Positions 15,120-20,122 of a DNA stretch of 20,122 nt are shown piece after piece (the stretch's first letter is position 1; each line of letters starts with the position of its first letter). Under the pieces are notes generated by a model. It was given only the letters and a program-made list of their open reading frames with translations, had not been told where the DNA came from and did no database searches. Location of the stretch: positions 1 to 20,122 of the forward strand of contig CAYTFK010000096.1 in NCBI GenBank assembly GCA_964436865.1, given 5' to 3'. The translations under genes and the position numbers were made by a program. Source of the DNA: JAXGPP01 sp964436865. Lineage in GTDB: Bacteria > Planctomycetota > Planctomycetia > Pirellulales > Thermoguttaceae.

Positions 15120-15659
15120 TCAGCAACTGCCCCGCGGAGCCTGCCCGCCCGTCTGTCCGCCAACGCGTTCCATCTCGAAAAGCTGCGGCAACGGCATCGC
15201 CGCGAACAATGTCGCAGTCGCACACTGGCAGGGTACGGTGGGCGTCGTGGGTCGCCCCGCAGGCTTGGTTTTGCCCTCGACAAACTGGGCAATGGTGATC
15301 TGCCTCAGTTCATTGCGAATCGCCGCTTCGGCCTTCTCGAGCCCCTTGCAGAGGGACGGGACTGACATCCCGCCCTCGCCCAGCGACAGATGGAGCGACA
15401 CGGGGCCCTCGATGGCCTCGACCAGTTCTAAGAGCGAAATATCGCTTGGGTCTTGAGCCAGCGAAAATCCTCCGTTTCCGCCGCGCAACGAGCGTAGAAT
15501 CCCCTTGCGCACCAGCGCCCGCAGAATCTGCAGCAAGTAGCGCTGCGGCAGTCGTCCGCTTTCAGCGAGTTGGGCGCAGCACACCGATCCCCCTGGCCCG
15601 GCAGCGGCTATGTGGATGGCGGCGAAAACAGCATAGGCGGTACTCTGCGATAGCTTCAT
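15120..15659 (-). CDS. Rrf2-family transcriptional regulator
   Basis: The product is 179 aa. MKLSQSTAYAVFAAIHIAA is a standard Rrf2 N-terminus, followed by the winged helix (LAESGRLPQRYLLQILRAL; LRGGNGGFSLAQDP; ISLLELVEAIEGP). IscR/NsrR-type members bind a [2Fe-2S] or [4Fe-4S] cluster through three closely spaced Cys near residues 90-110. Here only C104 is in that region (others are C27, C28, C144, C146, C179), so a classical cluster site is not supported. The C-terminal tail beyond about 140 is longer than usual and Pro-rich. Start 15659 is chosen by homology; 25 further in-frame codons upstream to 15734 look non-coding. The gene ends 19 bases from the convergent HTH-kinase. Rrf2 proteins often control Fe-S, NO or cysteine metabolism. 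Confidence 0.9.
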   Translation of the reverse strand: MKLSQSTAYAVFAAIHIAAAGPGGSVCCAQLAESGRLPQRYLLQILRALVRKGILRSLRGGNGGFSLAQDPSDISLLELVEAIEGPVSLHLSLGEGGMSVPSLCKGLEKAEAAIRNELRQITIAQFVEGKTKPAGRPTTPTVPCQCATATLFAAMPLPQLFEMERVGGQTGGQAPRGSC

Positions 15660-15952
15660 GACACCGGACTTGATCGACCGAGCGGTAGGATGATCGATGG
15701 GCCTCGATCGAGGGCGGCACCGCCCTCTGAGCAATCATCGGCCATGCCTCTCGCTGGCGCGCAGACCCCGCCGCAGATGGCGGATAGTCGCCAATAAATA
15801 CGCCGCATTCGAAGGGTCAGAACCGCTCATTCGTGCTACCGTCGCCGTGTCCAACTTGCCAGGAGGCTCATCGCGATTGCAGCCACGCCGCTGAGGCTCC
15901 CACAGCGTGCCGCCACGCGGCTGCGCTCTCTGCGGGGGAGCACGCCACTCGC
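15660..15952. other. Intergenic region between the Rrf2 and phosphoesterase genes
   Basis: I see no supported gene. The part near the Rrf2 start is rich in GATCGA-type repeats and holds a 7-bp hairpin (GAGGGCG at 15710-15716 with CGCCCTC at 15721-15727), which might be an autoregulatory site. The downstream edge leads into the promoter at 15953. Confidence 0.5.
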
Positions 15953-15981
15953 TTGACCCGGCGCCGCCGGACCACTACTAT
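15953..15981 (+). promoter_or_regulatory. Promoter of the phosphoesterase-carboxypeptidase gene
   Basis: TTGACC (15953-15958) and TACTAT (15976-15981) are 17 bases apart. Transcription would start near 15988, 29 bases before the ATG at 16017. Confidence 0.55.
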
Positions 15982-16016
15982 CGGCCGAAAAGACCCCACT
16001 TCCTCGAGGTGTCGCG

Positions 16017-18056
16017 ATGCTTGGTACGCGGATGCTCCTGGCCATCTCCCTAGCCGGCTTGCTTGGCACGGCGGTCGGCCGCTTCGCCTTGGCCGACGAA
16101 GTGCCACAGATCACCTTCTTTGCCTGGTCCGACCAGCACGTTGCCACCAGCGGTGAGGGTTCGCACCTGGTCGCCGCAATCGACGCCATGAATGCGCTCC
16201 CCGGCACGGCCTGGCCAGAGGCGGTGGGAGGAACCGTGGCGGAGCCGGCCTTCGTCTTCGGCTGCGGCGACATCACCGAATGGCCGACCGTAGCCGCCCG
16301 CGACACCTACAACGAACTGATTACCCGGCGGCTCAAATGGCCCAGCTTCGACATCCTTGGCAATCACGACGAAGGTGGAAAGAGCCCGAGCAGCACGCTC
16401 AAGAACTGGATCATCGCCCGGCACGGAGCGCTGTCGTACTCGTTCGATCGTGGCGGAGTGCACTTCATCGCCCTCCATTCCGCCTACGATGAGACGCTCA
16501 ACAATCCGGCCCAGCCGATCCACCGCGATGCGCTGGACTTCATCCGGCGCGACCTGGCCCAGGTGGCCAAGGGAACCCCCGTGATCGTCGCCCTCCACCT
16601 CTGCTTCGACGCGATCACCAACCGCGACGACCTGGTCGACGCGCTAGGAGGCGCCAACGTGCTCATGGTACTCAGCGGGCACTACCACAAACCGTCGGTC
16701 CACCATTACCGCGGCATCAACTTTGTCCAGGCGCCGTCGCCTGCCCCCAACGGAACGCCGGAGGTTACGGTCGTCCGGGTAACGCCTGATCGCGTGCTCG
16801 CCATCCCCTACGACTACCGCCGCGCGAAGTGGAGCGAGAATCCCCGACACATCCTCGACGCTCCGATCAATCGGCAGCCGACTTCGTTCGACTTCCCCGG
16901 CATATCCTTCGACCGCGCTTTTGCCGGGGCGAAACTCGATGCCTGCCGGCAGGCAGATGCAGCCGGTACGGGGTCGGCCGAGAACACGGACTCGTCCCCT
17001 TCAATCCTGGAATACATCGCGATCAGCCGGGCCGAGAACACGCCCATCAACGACAGCGCGTGGTACGCCTTCAAGATCGTTGCCGACACTCCTCGTCGCA
17101 TCGCAGTCGCCCTCCGCTACGAGGGCGGAAGCCACCGTTACGCCCCTAAGATCAGCCGCGACGGCCGGCAGTGGACGCCGCTCCCGGCGGACGCGTGCGA
17201 AGTGTCGTCCGACAGGAGCCAGGCGCGGCTGCAACTCGATGTCGGTCCCGAACCACTGTGGGTCGCCGCCCAGGAACTGGTTACCCGCGACGATATCGCC
17301 ACCTGGTCCGAGAAGATCGCGTCGCAAATCGATGGGCACCGGACGCCGATCGGCCAATCGCGCGAGGGTCGGCCGATCTTCAAACTCGAGATCGGCAATC
17401 AGCAAGCCGCCGAGGCTGTGTTCATCATCGGCCGCCAGCATCCGCCTGAGGTGACCGGCACGCTGGGATTGATGCGCTTCGTCGAAACCATCGCTGGCGA
17501 TGACCAGTTGGCCCGGCAATTTCGCCAGCGATTCCTTACCGCCGTTGTGCCGCTGGTCAACCCCGACGGGGTCGAACGTGGATACTGGCGGAACAGCACC
17601 GGCGGCATCGATCTCAACCGCGACTGGGACAAATTCTCGCAGCCTGAAACGCGCGCGGTCCGCGACGCAGTGCTCGATTATCAGGCTGCCGGATCGCCTC
17701 AGCTTCGCTTGTTTCTCGATTTCCACTCCACGCATCACGACGTGTTCTACACCTCGCCCGAGGACGACACGCCCGGCGAGGGCTTCACCAGCCAGTGGCT
17801 CGGAGCGATCGGCGATCGCTTTCCCGACTACCAGGTCCGCCGCGAGGAAACGCCGCTGGCCAGCAGCAAACCCACCTCGATGCGCTGGGTCTACCGCACG
17901 TTCGACGTGCCGTCGATCACCTACGAATGGGGCGACGGCACTCCGCGGGAGCAGATCGCCCAACTGGCTCGCGGCGCAGCCGAAGAGATGATGCGTCTGC
18001 TGCTGGCCGCTGTTCCGGCCGACGCCGAGCCATCGCTTTCCGGCGCCGAGCGTTGA
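16017..18056 (+). CDS. Secreted calcineurin-like phosphoesterase fused to M14 zinc carboxypeptidase
   Basis: The product is 679 aa with a signal peptide (about 5-26, cleavage near ALADE). Residues 31-270 are a metallophosphoesterase: SDQH (D39, H41), GCGD (D85), LGNHD (N116, H117), ALH (H194) and SGHYH (H222, H224) give the full dinuclear metal site. Residues about 330-430 form a beta-sandwich (LEYIAISRAENTP; ALRYEGGSHRYAPKISRDG) resembling the N-domain of cytosolic-carboxypeptidase-like M14 proteins. Residues about 430-660 are the M14 peptidase: zinc ligands H475 and E478 in GRQHPPE and H570 in LDFHSTHH, substrate-binding NPDGV (515-519) and LNRDW (533-537), and catalytic E637 in TYEWGD. Both sites look intact. 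GAGGTG is just upstream of the ATG. It is followed by the ferredoxin gene, which has its own promoter. Confidence 0.9.
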   Translation: MLGTRMLLAISLAGLLGTAVGRFALADEVPQITFFAWSDQHVATSGEGSHLVAAIDAMNALPGTAWPEAVGGTVAEPAFVFGCGDITEWPTVAARDTYNELITRRLKWPSFDILGNHDEGGKSPSSTLKNWIIARHGALSYSFDRGGVHFIALHSAYDETLNNPAQPIHRDALDFIRRDLAQVAKGTPVIVALHLCFDAITNRDDLVDALGGANVLMVLSGHYHKPSVHHYRGINFVQAPSPAPNGTPEVTVVRVTPDRVLAIPYDYRRAKWSENPRHILDAPINRQPTSFDFPGISFDRAFAGAKLDACRQADAAGTGSAENTDSSPSILEYIAISRAENTPINDSAWYAFKIVADTPRRIAVALRYEGGSHRYAPKISRDGRQWTPLPADACEVSSDRSQARLQLDVGPEPLWVAAQELVTRDDIATWSEKIASQIDGHRTPIGQSREGRPIFKLEIGNQQAAEAVFIIGRQHPPEVTGTLGLMRFVETIAGDDQLARQFRQRFLTAVVPLVNPDGVERGYWRNSTGGIDLNRDWDKFSQPETRAVRDAVLDYQAAGSPQLRLFLDFHSTHHDVFYTSPEDDTPGEGFTSQWLGAIGDRFPDYQVRREETPLASSKPTSMRWVYRTFDVPSITYEWGDGTPREQIAQLARGAAEEMMRLLLAAVPADAEPSLSGAER

Positions 18057-18144
18057 GCACCGGAGAATGGTCCATTTTTCGGCGGCAAAGCCCATTCGGC
18101 GTCCAGGCGTCGCCCAAAATCGTGGACCCGCCCCCTTTCGGCGC

Positions 18145-18158
18145 TTGATCCACATCAA
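18145..18158. promoter_or_regulatory. Perfect FNR/DNR-type binding site
   Basis: TTGAT-CCAC-ATCAA matches the FNR-family consensus TTGATnnnnATCAA at all ten specified bases. It is the only such site I found in the window. Its centre (18151.5) is 41.5 bases before the start predicted from the -10 at 18181-18186, the class II activation position. Confidence 0.82.
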
Positions 18159-18180
18159 GGACAGCCGCTCTGCAACGGGC

Positions 18181-18186
18181 GATACT
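18181..18186 (+). promoter_or_regulatory. -10 element of the FNR-type promoter
   Basis: GATACT would place the start at about 18193, giving a 52-base leader to the ATG at 18245. No good -35 is seen, as expected for an activator-dependent class II promoter. Confidence 0.55.
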
Positions 18187-18244
18187 GGAAGAGGCAATGC
18201 ACGCGGCGCGGCGCCGTCGGAGCCCCCAACCTCAGGAATCGACC

Positions 18245-18997
18245 ATGATCCGCAAGATCGTCCAGATCGACGAAAACCGGTGCAACGGCTGCGGCCTCTG
18301 CGTTCCCTCGTGTGCCGAAGGGGCCATCCAGATCATCGACGGAAAGGCGAAGCTCGTCGCCGACGTCTATTGCGACGGCCTCGGCGCGTGCCTCGGGCAT
18401 TGCCCGGAGGGGGCGATCAGCGTCATCGAGCGCGAGGCCGACGTCTTCGACCAACACGCCGCCGAGTCGCATGTCGCCCAGTTGAAGGATCGCCCTTCCC
18501 CCCCTCCGGCCGCACGTAGCGGCTGCCCGGGCAGTGCGGTGCAGAGCCTGCTCAATGTCCTGCCGGCGGCTCGCTCCATGCCAACTCCCCCGCAATCGCC
18601 AGGCAGCGCGGCGGATGCTCCCTCGGGCCTGATCAACTGGCCGGTGCAGTTGCACCTCGTGCCCCCCCAGGCCCCCTATCTACGTGACGCCGAGTTGCTG
18701 CTGGTGGCCGACTGCGTGCCATTTGCCTACGCCGACTTCCACCGCCGCTTCCTTCATGGCGAACCGGTCGTCATCGGTTGCCCCAAGCTCGACGACGGCC
18801 GGGCCTACGTCGAAAAACTGGCTGCCATCCTCGTCCATTCCTCGATTCGCAAACTGAGCGTCGTCCGCATGGAGGTCCCCTGCTGCGGCGGTCTCATGCG
18901 GATCGCCCAGGCCGCGCGGTCCATGGCCGGAAGCGACATCCCGCTAGAGGAAGTCGTCGTCTCCATCCATGGCCAGCTTCTCGAACCCGCCGTGTAG
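18245..18997 (+). CDS. Ferredoxin-type 4Fe-4S protein with GCPGS motif
   Basis: The product is 250 aa and cytoplasmic. The N-terminal ferredoxin part has C13, C16, C19, C23 (CNGCGLCVPSC), then C43, C49, C53 (CDGLGACLGHC). This is seven Cys where two regular [4Fe-4S] clusters need eight. A GCPG motif (C94) follows, then a C-terminal domain with C157, C179 and C213-C214 (VPCCGG). I recall this whole pattern (IDEEKCNGCGLC, then YCDGLGACLG, then GCPGS) as a conserved family common in anaerobes, of unproven function, probably electron transfer. ATG 18245 is preferred over in-frame ATG 18197: the family N-terminus (MIRKIVQID) starts there, AGGAA is upstream, and 18197 would be only 4 bases into the transcript. 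It is controlled by the FNR-type site at 18145-18158. Confidence 0.9.
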   Translation: MIRKIVQIDENRCNGCGLCVPSCAEGAIQIIDGKAKLVADVYCDGLGACLGHCPEGAISVIEREADVFDQHAAESHVAQLKDRPSPPPAARSGCPGSAVQSLLNVLPAARSMPTPPQSPGSAADAPSGLINWPVQLHLVPPQAPYLRDAELLLVADCVPFAYADFHRRFLHGEPVVIGCPKLDDGRAYVEKLAAILVHSSIRKLSVVRMEVPCCGGLMRIAQAARSMAGSDIPLEEVVVSIHGQLLEPAV

Positions 18998-19144
18998 CGG
19001 CCGAGCCGATCTGCAATGTCGGGGAGACTTTGGCGTCTGCAACCGCCGGCGCGGCAACGCGACCGCGCCTTGTGGCTTGCACGGCCCATCGGTGAATGCC
19101 AATGGGGGAAAGCATGAATGCTTGGTTGCAAGCGCCATTCCTGG

Positions 19145-20122
19145 CTACCGCAGGCGATCCCAGTCGAGGCCCAGATCTCGAAGTTGCCGGCACAGAGCGC
19201 GGAGATCCCAGACCTGAATGGTCTGATTCTCGCTCGCGGCGGCCAGGTGAGTTCCATCGGGGCTGAACGAGAGCCAGGAGAGATGGACGGGATCGGGCGA
19301 CTCGAGCGTGGCCAGACGCTGGCCGGTGGCCGGGTCGAACAGCGCCACGACATAGCGCGAGACTGCCACGGCAACGGTGCGGCTGTCGGGTGAGAACGCC
19401 AGCGGGCCGAAGAAACCCGGACGCTCGCGGGAAATGCGATGCGTTTCCTGCCAGGTTCCGACCTGGATGAAGTGGTACGCGCGGTGCGTGCTGGCGACCA
19501 GCCATTTGCCGTTCGGGCTGAAGAGCACGCGCGTCATCTCGCTGTCGGGGAGCAGACTCTTGACCGGAGCGCCGTTACGCGCATTCCAGACCCGCACTCC
19601 ACCCGCTCCGCGGAAGGTGCCCGTGGCAAGCCAGTTCTCGTCGGGGCTGATGGCGACAAAGGCCGCACCCGGATGTTCGCCGCAAACGACCGTCTTCGCG
19701 GGGTCCTCCACATTGAAGAGGGTTGCCTGGGCGGGCGCGGTTACCGCGGCAAGCAGTTGCCCGGAGAGGCTGAAGCACGCCCGGTCGGAGTAGTTCCGCG
19801 CCGGTCCGTTGAGAGTGGTCGGAAGGCCCAACTCGATGCCGTCCGATTCGTGGCCTTTCACGATGGGCCAGTACTGTAGCCCCGAGGCGCCGCTCGTTAC
19901 GAGAGCCTGTCCGCGGGGCGCGAAGATGGCCGACCGAGTTATCCCCAGAGAAAGAAAGGCATGCTGGCGACCATCGGCCGAGTCCCAGAGCCGCACGCCG
20001 TCATCGGAGGCTGCGGCGAGCCATCGCCCGTTGGGGCTGAAATCGACGTTCCAGGGGCCTTTGCCGGGCTCTGACCCGCGGAGCATCATGCGGCACTCCG
20101 GCTCAACGACGTCCCAGATTCC
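19145..20122 (-). CDS. WD40-repeat protein, C-terminal part (5' end outside window)
   Basis: The frame is open to the window edge: the last 33 bases still read GIWDVVEPECR before MMLRG, so the ATG at 20089 is internal. About 325 residues are visible with repeated WD40 blades: VDFSPNGRWLAAASDDGVRL, FVAISPDENWLATGTFR, VLFSPNGKWLVAS, LAFSPDSRTVAVAVS and LSFSPDGTHLAAASENQTIQ. The tail LRDLGLDWDRLR is a pattern seen at the end of planctomycete Ser/Thr kinase-WD40 fusions. The missing N-terminus may thus carry a kinase domain, which is inference. It converges on the ferredoxin gene with 147 bases between, holding a small AAGCAT/ATGCTT hairpin at 19110-19123. Confidence 0.88.
   Translation of the reverse strand, partial: GIWDVVEPECRMMLRGSEPGKGPWNVDFSPNGRWLAAASDDGVRLWDSADGRQHAFLSLGITRSAIFAPRGQALVTSGASGLQYWPIVKGHESDGIELGLPTTLNGPARNYSDRACFSLSGQLLAAVTAPAQATLFNVEDPAKTVVCGEHPGAAFVAISPDENWLATGTFRGAGGVRVWNARNGAPVKSLLPDSEMTRVLFSPNGKWLVASTHRAYHFIQVGTWQETHRISRERPGFFGPLAFSPDSRTVAVAVSRYVVALFDPATGQRLATLESPDPVHLSWLSFSPDGTHLAAASENQTIQVWDLRALCRQLRDLGLDWDRLR

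Noticed and set aside
13996..15225. 409-codon minus-strand frame
   Set aside because: It is antisense to the HTH-kinase, Ser/Arg-rich, without motifs.
17001..18197. 398-codon minus-strand frame
   Set aside because: It is antisense to the M14 domain; the + strand frame has all catalytic motifs.
1..20122. CRISPR array, insertion sequence or phage genes
   Set aside because: I found no regularly spaced repeats, transposase motifs or phage structural genes on either strand.

Overview
The window looks like chromosomal DNA of a GC-rich member of the Planctomycetota (Pirellulales-like). This is inferred from gene content: Tat-exported oxidoreductase and glycosidase-like proteins, a sulfatase remnant, a zinc-ribbon protein opening MSIEVSCDNGH, and a WD40 protein ending in a 'GLDWD'-type tail often seen on planctomycete kinase/WD40 proteins. 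A run of exactly 100 N (6918-7017) marks a scaffold gap, so the source is probably a draft or metagenome assembly.

Layout. (1) 73-203: tRNA-Leu(CAA) with a strong intrinsic terminator. (2) 367-2154: a two-gene unit of a Tat-exported aldo/keto reductase-like protein that lacks two of four catalytic residues, and a tetraheme c-type cytochrome. (3) 2573-3020: a cold-shock protein with its own promoter and terminator-like hairpin. (4) 5327 down to 3063, minus strand: a secreted PL14/lectin-fold protein, a NYN-LOTUS RNase-like protein and a GNAT acetyltransferase. (5) 5488-11364: a carbohydrate/protein-processing block of a transglutaminase-like lipoprotein, a GH110-like beta-helix protein (these two converge on the N gap and both lose their C-termini), a DUF6259-like TIM-barrel protein and a decayed sulfatase. 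(6) 11292-15659: a zinc-ribbon protein and a signalling/regulatory cluster. The cluster holds a FixL-like PAS kinase and a FixJ-like regulator transcribed divergently from overlapping promoters, a LuxR-HTH/NarX-type kinase fusion, and an Rrf2 regulator. (7) 16017-18997: a calcineurin-type phosphoesterase fused to a zinc carboxypeptidase (M14), then a low-potential ferredoxin-type protein behind a perfect FNR-type box. (8) 19145-20122: the C-terminal part of a WD40 protein running off the window.

How the genes may work together. The 5-11 kb block fits a polysaccharide/glycoprotein scavenging neighbourhood, with most products exported. The 11.7-19 kb block is dominated by regulation. The FixLJ-like pair, the DNA-binding kinase, Rrf2 and the FNR-box ferredoxin suggest adaptation to changes in oxygen, redox state or nitric oxide, but only the FNR-type box is direct sequence evidence. 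The strongest candidates for something undescribed are the HTH-HisKA_3-HATPase protein at 14165-15100, the phosphoesterase-carboxypeptidase fusion at 16017-18056, and the FNR-type class II promoter at 18145-18186.
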